Of a stretch of 46,148 nucleotides of DNA, positions 8,751 through 15,366 are shown in pieces. The stretch is taken from assembly GCA_035448625.1 (NCBI GenBank), contig DAOTJI010000011.1, forward strand, positions 1-46,148, in the 5' to 3' direction. Each line of letters starts with the position of its first letter. Position 1 is the first letter of the stretch. This DNA is from UBA8904 sp035448625 (GTDB lineage Bacteria > Desulfobacterota > Syntrophia > Syntrophales > Smithellaceae). The notes below the pieces were generated by a model. The model saw only the letters and a list, made by a program, of their open reading frames with translations, was not told where the DNA came from and made no database searches. A program made the translations under genes and the position numbers.

Positions 8751-9806
8751 TTGCGGACACCGACTCACTTGCTGTCTCTGACCACGGGAATGTTCCTGCG
8801 GGTGCGCCCGGCGGCGCGGGCTTTCCTGCTGGACTGGAAGAAGCGGGCAAGCCGGATTCCCGATCCTGAACTGCGCCGTCAGGCGCTCGCGAGCATTGAA
8901 GCCAAAACGTTTCACTGCGAAGGAGGCGCCCTCTGCGGTCTGTCGGCCGGAAACGCCTACAAAAAAGCCGTCCGATTTATTGTCGCCTATCAAACGATCA
9001 GCGATTACCTGGACAATTTGTGCGACCGCAGCACCTCGCAGGATCCGGAGGATTTTCGCGCGCTGCACGAATCCATGCTGCACGCCCTGACGCCGGAAGC
9101 TCCGCCGGTCAACTATTACCGGTTCCGGAGGGAGCAGGAGGACGGCGGCTATCTGGCCGAACTGGTGCGGACCTGCCGGGATATTCTGGACGGTCTGCCG
9201 CACTACCGTCCCAACGCGGCTTTCATTCGGGAACTGGCCGACTTTTATGTGGACTTGCAGGTGTACAAACATATTTGCCCCGACGAGCGCGAAGAGGGCC
9301 TGAAGAGGTGGTTTGACCGGCACAGAGACGGCGTCCCGGAAATGGCCTGGTATGAATTCGCCGCCTGCGCCGGGTCCACACTGGGGATTTTCTGCATGGT
9401 CTCGCAGCTGTTTCGAACGCAGGATCCCTCGCCGATCGTCGAACGGATCCACAAGGCCTACTTCCCCTGGGTCCAGGGCCTGCACATCCTTCTGGATTAC
9501 CTGATCGACCAGGAGGAAGACCGGCGCGGCGGAGATTTGAATTTTTGTTCTTATTATGAAAATCAGGAGCGGCTGACGCAAAGACTCGGTCATTTTTACC
9601 GTATGGCGCAGGCGAGCGTGGCGGACCTGCCCGACGCAAAATTTCATCACCTGATCATCAGCGGTCTTTTAAGCATTTATTTGTCCGACCGCAAAGTTTC
9701 CCGGCAAAAAAACGTGCAGGCCGTTGCCGGAAAACTGCTTGCGATGGGCGGGATCGAAACCTTTTTCTTTTACCTGCATAGCTGGGTATACCGAAGGCTG
9801 TTTTGA
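8751..9806 (+). CDS. DUF2600 / YtpB-type large terpene synthase family protein
   Basis: 351 residues from a TTG start at 8751, chosen because AGGAG ends 6 nt upstream; a GTG at 8706 is an in-frame alternative. The family prototype is Bacillus YtpB, tetraprenyl-beta-curcumene synthase, which cyclises a C35 prenyl diphosphate. Visible family motifs are KTFHCEGGA (about 52-60), the Asp-rich DYLDNLCDR (85-93), QVYKHICPDERE, and QGLHILLDYLIDQEEDR (about 243-259), with TFHCEGG and DYLDNLCDR as the clearest links to the family. These fit an all-helical fold binding Mg-diphosphate. No transmembrane segment. No polyprenyl synthase or squalene-hopene cyclase lies in this window, so the product is unknown. 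It diverges from the flavoprotein gene across 131 bp. The family call is firm; the product call is not. Confidence 0.85.
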   Translation: MRTPTHLLSLTTGMFLRVRPAARAFLLDWKKRASRIPDPELRRQALASIEAKTFHCEGGALCGLSAGNAYKKAVRFIVAYQTISDYLDNLCDRSTSQDPEDFRALHESMLHALTPEAPPVNYYRFRREQEDGGYLAELVRTCRDILDGLPHYRPNAAFIRELADFYVDLQVYKHICPDEREEGLKRWFDRHRDGVPEMAWYEFAACAGSTLGIFCMVSQLFRTQDPSPIVERIHKAYFPWVQGLHILLDYLIDQEEDRRGGDLNFCSYYENQERLTQRLGHFYRMAQASVADLPDAKFHHLIISGLLSIYLSDRKVSRQKNVQAVAGKLLAMGGIETFFFYLHSWVYRRLF

Positions 9807-9912
9807 GGCATTTTGCCCCATCGATTGGTGCGTTATTCCCCGCGAAACGATTTGTTACGGAAGGAGCAGGCCCTCTTTTAAAAATTCAGCCGTTATTACA
9901 GATGAATAGGGG

Positions 9913-9948
9913 TTGACAGATCGGCACGGAAACTGGCATAGTCATTGC
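9913..9948 (+). promoter_or_regulatory. Sigma-54-like -24/-12 promoter, overlapping a sigma-70-like element
   Basis: TGGCAT-N5-TTGCT at 9934-9949 keeps the invariant GG-N10-GC arrangement (GG 9935-9936, GC 9947-9948) and differs from the TGGCAC-N5-TTGCW consensus at one position. Transcription would start near 9960, 25 nt before the ATG at 9985. A sigma-70-like TTGACA (9913-9918), 18 bp, CATAGT (9937-9942) overlaps it. Either could be used. An NtrC-type activator is encoded about 3 kb away. Confidence 0.5.
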
Positions 9949-9984
9949 TCAAAAGCAGGTGCAAAAATAATAAGGGTATCTTCC

Positions 9985-10368
9985 ATGAAAAAAGTTTTGC
10001 TTTGTGCAACCGGGATTGCATGCTTACTCGCCGTGATCGCTTTCGCGGCCGAGAAACCGGGCGTCCCTTCAGCGCAAAGCGTCCTTGCCAAAACCGCCAC
10101 TATGAACGCCCGGGGCAAGGTTGTGGAAATTTCCGACAAAGCCGTCCGGATCGAAAGAAGCATCAAGGGAAGCGCTGAAATCATGGAGTTCGCCCTGGAA
10201 AACCCGGTTGACGGTATCGCCGTAAACGATTTTGTCAAAATCGATTATACGATCAAAGACGGAAGAATGACCGCCTCCAGGGTGGCCAAACCGAAAGCGG
10301 AAAAAAATTATAGAAAAAATGGAACAAAACAGGTAAAGGAAAAACCGGCACCCGTTACGGCAAAGTAG
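9985..10368 (+). CDS. Small exported protein of unknown function
   Basis: 127 residues. The ATG at 9985 follows AAGGG by 8 nt. It begins MKKVLLCATGIACLLAVIAFA and a probable cleavage after FAAE, a Sec signal peptide. The mature part has a short beta-rich domain (about residues 40-100: GKVVEISDKAVRIER, MEFALE, NDFVKIDYTI, GRMTASRV) that looks like a small OB-like or DUF5666-like barrel, which is inference from the pattern only. The C-terminal 25 residues are Lys-rich (KPKAEKNYRKNGTKQVKEKP). It sits behind the sigma-54-like promoter and 83 bp before another small exported Lys-rich protein. Confidence 0.7.
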   Translation: MKKVLLCATGIACLLAVIAFAAEKPGVPSAQSVLAKTATMNARGKVVEISDKAVRIERSIKGSAEIMEFALENPVDGIAVNDFVKIDYTIKDGRMTASRVAKPKAEKNYRKNGTKQVKEKPAPVTAK

Positions 10369-10451
10369 CGTCAGGTGCCTGCCTATATAGGAGGAGTCCC
10401 TGAACATCGATGGGTTTTTGTAAAAACTATTAAAGCAAGGAGGATGTCAAA

Positions 10452-10937
10452 ATGAAGCGTTTAGTATTGTTTGCGATCGTAGCGGTTTTTGCCTTCTGCA
10501 CCATGGCCATGGCGCAGGTTTCCACGAAGGATGAGGTCCAGTCCGGAGCCACGAAGATTTCCGACGCGGACAAAGCCGCCGTGAAAGACGCGCAGAAGGC
10601 CGTGAAGGAAAAGAAAGCCGCGAAAAAAGCGGGCCTGGTGAAAAAAGAAAAAGTGAAGGCGCCGGAAGCCAAGAAGGGCGTGTCCACCGCTGAAGAAGTG
10701 CAGTCCGGAGCCACGAAGATTTCCGACGCGGACAAAGCCGCCGTGAAAGACGCGCAGAAAGCCGCAAAGGAAAAGAAAGCCGCGAAAAAAGCGGGCGCCG
10801 TGAAGGAAAAAGTGAAGGCGCCGGAAGCCAAGAAGGGCGTGTCCACCGTTGAAGAAGTGCAGTCCGGAGCCACGAAGATTTCCGATGAAGACAAAGCGCA
10901 GATCGAAGCAAAACGCAAAGCCAAAAAAGCCAAATAG
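10452..10937 (+). CDS. Exported Lys/Ala-rich tandem-repeat protein
   Basis: 161 residues with an AGGAGG ribosome-binding site 8 nt before ATG 10452. Residues 1-22 (MKRLVLFAIVAVFAFCTMAMAQ) are a signal peptide. The mature protein consists of two full repeats of 54 and 53 residues (23-76, 77-129) and a partial third of 32 residues. Each repeat starts VST-x-x-EVQSGATKISD, passes through DKAAVKDAQKA and ends in a KKAAKKAG-KVKAPEAKKG tail. Composition is almost entirely Lys, Ala, Glu, Asp and Val, so it is likely helical or disordered and basic. No family recognised. A strong terminator follows 33 bp after the stop. Cell-envelope or nucleic-acid contact is possible but unproven. Confidence 0.75.
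   Translation: MKRLVLFAIVAVFAFCTMAMAQVSTKDEVQSGATKISDADKAAVKDAQKAVKEKKAAKKAGLVKKEKVKAPEAKKGVSTAEEVQSGATKISDADKAAVKDAQKAAKEKKAAKKAGAVKEKVKAPEAKKGVSTVEEVQSGATKISDEDKAQIEAKRKAKKAK
10518..10934 (+). repeat. Tandem repeats of 162, 159 and 96 bp inside the Lys/Ala-rich gene
   Basis: Copies at 10518-10679, 10680-10838 and 10839-10934. Copies one and two differ at only a handful of bases, and the 31 bases from GTCCAGTCCGGAGCC onward in copy one recur almost unchanged in all three. Near-identity at the DNA level, including third positions, points to recent duplication or ongoing gene conversion. Confidence 0.9.
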
Positions 10938-10970
10938 GCTGCCTGGGCGATACGCGTTTTTGTAGCAAGC

Positions 10971-11008
10971 AAAAAAAGGGACGGGGAAAAATCCGTTCCT
11001 TTTTTTTT
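10971..11008 (+). terminator. Rho-independent terminator after the repeat-protein gene
   Basis: A-rich arm with GGGACGG pairs with CCGTTCC (one G-T pair) around loop GGAAAAAT and is followed by nine T. The A tract on the 5' side makes it potentially bidirectional. Confidence 0.85.
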
Positions 11009-11070
11009 GGCTGCCCTGCCGAGAACCCGCAGGGTCGCACGAAGTCCTCGTGGTTTATTTCGCGCCTTTT

Positions 11071-11079
11071 TGCTATAGA
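11071..11079 (+). promoter_or_regulatory. Extended -10 promoter just upstream of the histidine kinase
   Basis: TGCTATAGA is an extended -10 (TGnTATAAT-like). The -35 region is poor. Transcription would begin near 11086, only a few bases before the ATG at 11089. Confidence 0.35.
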
Positions 11080-11088
11080 TGTATCTCC

Positions 11089-12636
11089 ATGCTGAAGAGA
11101 ATGCTGTCAAAAATCATTGATTTGAACAACAACCTGACGCTGCGGGTCCGTCTGGTTGCGCTGACGGTAGCCGGCCTGGCCCTGACCATGGCCATCTGGG
11201 GGCTGATCCACCTGACCGCTCTGGATCAGATCCTGGTGGACCAGCAGCGGAAGCGTCTGGAAGGGGTTGCCGAAACCATCAGCACGTTTTATCAGCACTT
11301 TCCGACCCGGCAGGGCATCGCCACCCTGGATTCCACACTGAAGGATCATATCCAGACCGATGTGCGGCTGGCCCGCATCGACATCATGGAAATCCGGCGC
11401 AGCTCCGTCAATTACGTTGCCGGGGCCAGCCGCGTGACGTACGAATGGCCGGATCATCTCGTAGCCGAAACCGGTGCAAGGAATAAATCCCTTTCCATGA
11501 AACTGGAAACGGAAGGAGGGCCGTCGCTGGGCCTGCTTTACCCCGTTCCTGGAGATCCAAAGGAATCCCGCGTCGTCGTGGTCGGCATCATCGCTTTTTC
11601 GCGGGCGAACGCGGAAATTATGAGCCGCGCCCGGCAACTTTTGCTGGTCAGCAGCGGGGGACTGCTGCTGGCCATTCTTCTGCTCCTAGGCTTTAGCTAC
11701 GGGTGGCTGATCGGCCGACCGCTGGAAACCATCATTAAAACCATCGATGAATTCCAGAAAGGGCGGTACGTCGAGCGCATTCCCATCGTTCGCCGGGACG
11801 AATGGGGTCGCCTGGCCGATCATTTCAATCAAATGGCCGATGAAATTCAAAATGTCATGGAGCGGAATGAAAACCTCACCCGCCATCTGGAAGACCGCGT
11901 CCGGGAAGAGACGCTCAACGTGATCGGACTGCAGAAGCAGGTGGATGATCTGCAGCAGCTGACGGCGCTGGGGCACCTGACGGCCAATCTGGCCCATGAC
12001 CTGGGGACGCCGCTTCATTCCATCGCCGGACTGGCCCGGCTGATGCTGGAGCGGGAAGGCTGGCCGCCGGATGTGGCGCACAAGCTGAACGTGATCGTCG
12101 AGCAGACACAGCGTCTGGACCACGTCATCCAGAATGTCCGCAAGGCTACGCGCCTTCCCGAACCGCATCTGGAGCGAATGACCGTCCATCATATTCTGAG
12201 TGAAACGCTTCCGCTGGTTGAGCCTCTGATCCAAAAAAACCGGATCGCCGTCGAAGTCCGCCTGGAACAGTCCGTGGCGTCCCTGTACGCGGATCGCTAC
12301 CGGATTCAAACCGCGCTTTTGAATATCCTGCAAAACTCCATCGAGGCCATGTCCGGCGGCGGCGTCATCCGCATCTCAGCCCAGGACGACCGGGCGGGAC
12401 GAACCGTCATCATCTCGATTATCGACAACGGGCCGGGCATTGAGGCGGATCTCCTGAAAAGAGTCTGCGACCCCTTCGTCAGCTCGCATCAGGGAGAAGG
12501 CATGCGCGGTCTGGGGCTGGCCATTGTCCGGGACATCATCAAGGTCCATAACGGCCGCATGGACATTCAAAGCCAACCGGGAAGCGGTACGTCCGTCGTC
12601 CTGTACCTGCGGATGGCCGACGACGCCGCGGATTGA
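11089..12636 (+). CDS. Membrane sensor histidine kinase (HAMP, HisKA, HATPase)
   Basis: 515 residues from ATG 11089; no good ribosome-binding site is seen for any start, and GTG 11050 and ATG 11101 are alternatives. Architecture: TM1 about 21-43, a periplasmic sensor region about 44-180, TM2 about 183-208 (LLLVSSGGLLLAILLLLGF), a HAMP linker, a short coiled region, HisKA with LTANLAHDLGTPLHSI (phospho-acceptor His303), then HATPase with NILQNSIEAM (N box), IIDNGPGIE (G1) and MRGLGLAIVRDII (G2). The periplasmic ligand is unknown. The gene ends 3 bp from the stop of the convergent NtrC-type regulator, its probable partner. Confidence 0.92.
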   Translation: MLKRMLSKIIDLNNNLTLRVRLVALTVAGLALTMAIWGLIHLTALDQILVDQQRKRLEGVAETISTFYQHFPTRQGIATLDSTLKDHIQTDVRLARIDIMEIRRSSVNYVAGASRVTYEWPDHLVAETGARNKSLSMKLETEGGPSLGLLYPVPGDPKESRVVVVGIIAFSRANAEIMSRARQLLLVSSGGLLLAILLLLGFSYGWLIGRPLETIIKTIDEFQKGRYVERIPIVRRDEWGRLADHFNQMADEIQNVMERNENLTRHLEDRVREETLNVIGLQKQVDDLQQLTALGHLTANLAHDLGTPLHSIAGLARLMLEREGWPPDVAHKLNVIVEQTQRLDHVIQNVRKATRLPEPHLERMTVHHILSETLPLVEPLIQKNRIAVEVRLEQSVASLYADRYRIQTALLNILQNSIEAMSGGGVIRISAQDDRAGRTVIISIIDNGPGIEADLLKRVCDPFVSSHQGEGMRGLGLAIVRDIIKVHNGRMDIQSQPGSGTSVVLYLRMADDAAD

Positions 12637-12639
12637 TGT

Positions 12640-13968
12640 TTATTCTTCCTGCAGGCCGTAGCGGCGGATTTTCACACGCAGGGTTTTGCGGTCAATCCCC
12701 AGAATTTCGGCGGCCCTGGACTGATTCCAGTCCGTCTTTTTTAAAGCCTGAATGATCTGTTCCCGCTCGGCCTCTTCCAGAGGAGTCCACTGCGGCCAAT
12801 CGGTTTGACCCTTGACGGGTTCACGGGCCCGGAAACGGTCCGGAAGATTTTCCGGCAGAATGACCACAAACGGCGAAAGCAGCAGCGTCTGCTGCAGAAC
12901 ATTTTCCAGTTCGCGCACATTTCCCGGCCAGTCATAGGCCATGAGGGTTTCCATGGCTTCCGGTGAAACCCTTACGTCGGGGTAGCCCAGTTTCTTGAGC
13001 ATCGTCTCGATCAGCAGTGGGATATCCGTTCTGCGCTCCCGCAAAGGAGGAATGCGCAGGCGCACGATGAAGCGATACAAAAGGTCCAGACGGAAACCGC
13101 CCGCGGATACTTCTTCATCCACATTTTTATTGGCGGCGGCGACGACGCGCACCGCGACGTGGCGAACATCATGTCCGCCGATCCGGCGGACCTCGCCGTC
13201 CTGCATGAACCGCAGCAGCTTGCTTTGCAACGCCGTGGACATTTCCGTGATCTCATCGAGGAAGATGGTGCCGCCTTGGGCGGATTCAATCAGCCCCACG
13301 TGCTGATGATCCGCGCCGGTAAAAGACCCTTTCTCGTAGCCGAAAAGCTCCGATTCGAGCAGGTTGTCGGGAATGGCGCCGCAATGCACGACGACGAAAG
13401 GCTTCTGGCGGCGCGGGGACATGGAATGCAGCGACCGGGCGGTCAACTCCTTTCCGGTTCCGCTTTCGCCCTCGATGAGCACGCTGGCCGGCGAATCGGC
13501 AACGCGCGCAATCTGTTTGTAGAACTCCACCATGACGGGCGAAGAGCCGATCAGCTTGGGTTCTTCTGCTCCCTCCAAAGGCTCGGTCGACCGCTGCTTG
13601 CGCAGTTCGCGCACCTCCAGCACTTTTTTCACCAGCGCACGGCAGTCTTCCGGCGAGAAAGGTTTGCTGATGTAATCCCACGCGCCCAGACGGATCGCCT
13701 CCATGGTGGTTTCCAGGGAACCGTAGGCGGTCATCAGAATGACGGGTAGATTCGGCCATCTTTTCTGAATTTCGCTTAAGCATTGCAGGCCGTCCATTCC
13801 GGGCATGCGAATGTCGGACATGAGAAGATCATAATCGGCAAGATTAAGCGCCAGGGCGGCCGGAGCGGAGGTAAAGGTGCAGACGTCGTAGCCTTCGCGC
13901 TGGAGCACTTCCTGGAGAAACTCACAGGCGACGGCATCGTCATCAATCACAACTATGCGGGCTTTCAT
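12640..13968 (-). CDS. NtrC-family sigma-54-dependent response regulator
   Basis: 442 residues. Receiver domain 1-120 has acidic VVIDDDA, phospho-acceptor Asp52 (LMSDIRMPG) and Lys102 (ISKPF). AAA+ domain about 140-370 has Walker A GESGTGKE (167-174), the sigma-54 contact loop in the form GSFTGA (214-219, normally GAFTGA), and Walker B GGTIFLDEI. The C-terminal Fis-type helix-turn-helix ends in NQSRAAEILGIDRKTLRVKIRRYGL. Start ATG 13968 has GAAGG 8 nt upstream. It lies 32 bp downstream of the MaoC pair and is probably co-transcribed with it, while its likely kinase converges on it from the other strand. It activates sigma-54 promoters; its targets are unknown, with 9934-9949 the nearest candidate. 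Confidence 0.95.
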   Translation of the reverse strand: MKARIVVIDDDAVACEFLQEVLQREGYDVCTFTSAPAALALNLADYDLLMSDIRMPGMDGLQCLSEIQKRWPNLPVILMTAYGSLETTMEAIRLGAWDYISKPFSPEDCRALVKKVLEVRELRKQRSTEPLEGAEEPKLIGSSPVMVEFYKQIARVADSPASVLIEGESGTGKELTARSLHSMSPRRQKPFVVVHCGAIPDNLLESELFGYEKGSFTGADHQHVGLIESAQGGTIFLDEITEMSTALQSKLLRFMQDGEVRRIGGHDVRHVAVRVVAAANKNVDEEVSAGGFRLDLLYRFIVRLRIPPLRERRTDIPLLIETMLKKLGYPDVRVSPEAMETLMAYDWPGNVRELENVLQQTLLLSPFVVILPENLPDRFRAREPVKGQTDWPQWTPLEEAEREQIIQALKKTDWNQSRAAEILGIDRKTLRVKIRRYGLQEE

Positions 13969-14000
13969 AAAAATACCTTCAGCCATCGATGAGGAAAAGA

Positions 14001-14450
14001 TCAGGGCAGGGCCGCCACGAAATATCCCTTGAGCTTTCTGCTGCCCTGCGCGTCCCGGACCGTCAGTTCGCAGCGGATTTTCTTCTCGCCGTTCTCTTCG
14101 TATTTGTCCACAACTTTGCCGCTCACCGTAATGGTCGCCCGGTCTTTGGTGTTCTGATAATCGTTCAGATCGACCGGCTGGGTCATGCTGAGGAAATGCA
14201 CGGAAAATTTTCTTAACCATCGATGGTCGATCCAGGAAGTGACGGCCTGGCCCGCGATCCCCATGATGAACATGCCCTGGGCAATGACCGTCTCCAGACC
14301 CACCGCCACGGCAAAGGTTTCATCGTGATGCAGGGGGTTGAAGTCCCCGGAGGCACCGGCATAACGCACCAGGTGCGTCCGCGTGATGGGAGCGGAGGTA
14401 TAGGGCGGCATGGCGTCCCCGATCTGAACCTTGTCAAAAACCAGCGCCAT
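14001..14450 (-). CDS. MaoC-like (R)-specific enoyl-CoA hydratase / HadB-like dehydratase subunit
   Basis: 149-residue hotdog-fold protein. It carries the full hydratase-2 catalytic motif YAGASGDFNPLHHD with Asp36 and His41, the pair that hydrates or dehydrates (R)-3-hydroxyacyl thioesters. The next gene upstream, 5 bp away, is a MaoC-like half without this motif, the same arrangement as mycobacterial HadA and HadB, in which two hotdog subunits form a heterodimer. Function is probably a (3R)-hydroxyacyl-CoA or -ACP dehydratase in fatty acid synthesis or degradation. The NtrC-type regulator gene follows. Confidence 0.88.
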   Translation of the reverse strand: MALVFDKVQIGDAMPPYTSAPITRTHLVRYAGASGDFNPLHHDETFAVAVGLETVIAQGMFIMGIAGQAVTSWIDHRWLRKFSVHFLSMTQPVDLNDYQNTKDRATITVSGKVVDKYEENGEKKIRCELTVRDAQGSRKLKGYFVAALP

Positions 14451-14455
14451 GCCGT

Positions 14456-14932
14456 TCAGCCTCTCTCCATGAAGGTCGTTCGGGCCCGAATCACCAGTTC
14501 GCCTCTCTGGTTGATCATATCCGTTTCCAGAACGGTCACCTGCATGTACCGGCTCTTCTGCTCCTTTTTCCCTCGCTCATACATGTCCACCACTTTCATT
14601 TTGCGGGTAATGACATCCCCCGCGCAAACCGGAGCAAAATACTCATATTCTTCTTTGGTGTGCAGCAGTTTGCTCAAATCGGCCCCCACGGCTTTTATCG
14701 TGCCGAGAAGACCGCCGCCCGTCCAGAAAACATAGCTGGTGGGAAAAGTGGGGGGCGTGGGGATGTTTTCGTACCCGGCCTTTTTCGCGGCATCGACATC
14801 CCGGTAAAGAGGGTGAATCTGTTCCGTGTCGTCCTTCTGTTCGAGCGCCGCGACAAATTCCGCGATCTTGTTTTTTTCCACCCGGATGGAATAAACGGGA
14901 AACTCCATTCCGAGTTTTGATCGATCCGCCAT
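14456..14932 (-). CDS. MaoC N-terminal-type (HadA-like) dehydratase subunit
   Basis: 158 residues from ATG 14932, preceded by GGAGG at 6 nt; an ATG at 14956 would add eight residues ahead of that site. It matches the FAS1-type/MaoC N-terminal dehydratase domain: a hotdog scaffold with YRDVDAAKKAGYENIPTPPTFP near residue 48-70 and HTKEEYEYFAPVCAGDVI in the middle, but no GDxNPxH active-site motif. It therefore likely acts as the structural or substrate-binding partner of the catalytic subunit encoded next. First gene of a probable maoC-maoC-regulator operon. Confidence 0.87.
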   Translation of the reverse strand: MADRSKLGMEFPVYSIRVEKNKIAEFVAALEQKDDTEQIHPLYRDVDAAKKAGYENIPTPPTFPTSYVFWTGGGLLGTIKAVGADLSKLLHTKEEYEYFAPVCAGDVITRKMKVVDMYERGKKEQKSRYMQVTVLETDMINQRGELVIRARTTFMERG

Positions 14933-15026
14933 AACCGCCTCCACCCTGTCATCCAAAAATTAAGCCCGTCCTATCATATCCGGACCGGAATTTCACGTTG
15001 AAATGGCCCCGACACCGGAAAGCCTC

Positions 15027-15056
15027 TTGACAAATACTCGGTAACGCCTGTATTTT
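15027..15056 (+). promoter_or_regulatory. Promoter immediately before the zinc-ribbon gene
   Basis: TTGACA at 15027-15032, 18-bp spacer, TATTTT at 15051-15056. Transcription is predicted at about 15063, two or three bases before the ATG at 15066. Confidence 0.5.
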
Positions 15057-15065
15057 TTGGCCGCC

Positions 15066-15347
15066 ATGAAAAATTGCTCTCGCTGTCAGAAAGAAATCCC
15101 CGGCGACACACCGACGGGACGACAGGCGCAATGCCCCTTCTGTGGAGCGGACCTGCACGTCTGTCTGAACTGCATCTTTTATGAACGGGGGATTTACAAC
15201 GATTGCCGGGAAAGCCAGGCAGAGCGGGTCCTGGAGAAAAGCCGCTCCAATTTCTGCGACTATTTTCAATACCGGAACGGCGCGGTAAATCCCGGCAAAC
15301 GGCCGGCCGGCCTTCAGGAAAAGTTAAGCAATCTGTTCAAAAAATAA
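15066..15347 (+). CDS. Small Cys-rich zinc-ribbon protein
   Basis: 93 residues. Three Cys pairs are visible: CSRC (4-7), CPFC (about 24-27) and CLNC (about 34-37), followed by single Cys in YNDCRES and NFCDYF. The first two pairs form a classic zinc ribbon; the later Cys may bind a second metal. The C-terminus is basic (LQEKLSNLFKK). No ribosome-binding site precedes the ATG, and the promoter sits so close that the mRNA may be leaderless; a TTG at 15057 is an in-frame alternative. It converges on the CsgG-like gene. Function unknown. Confidence 0.72.
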   Translation: MKNCSRCQKEIPGDTPTGRQAQCPFCGADLHVCLNCIFYERGIYNDCRESQAERVLEKSRSNFCDYFQYRNGAVNPGKRPAGLQEKLSNLFKK

Positions 15348-15366
15348 CCGCCGGGAAAACCTATTT

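Noticed and set aside
10389..10432. Tiny ORF (ATG at 10409) behind an AGGAGG at 10389-10394
   Set aside because: Only seven codons with too long a spacing from the AGGAGG; no further support.
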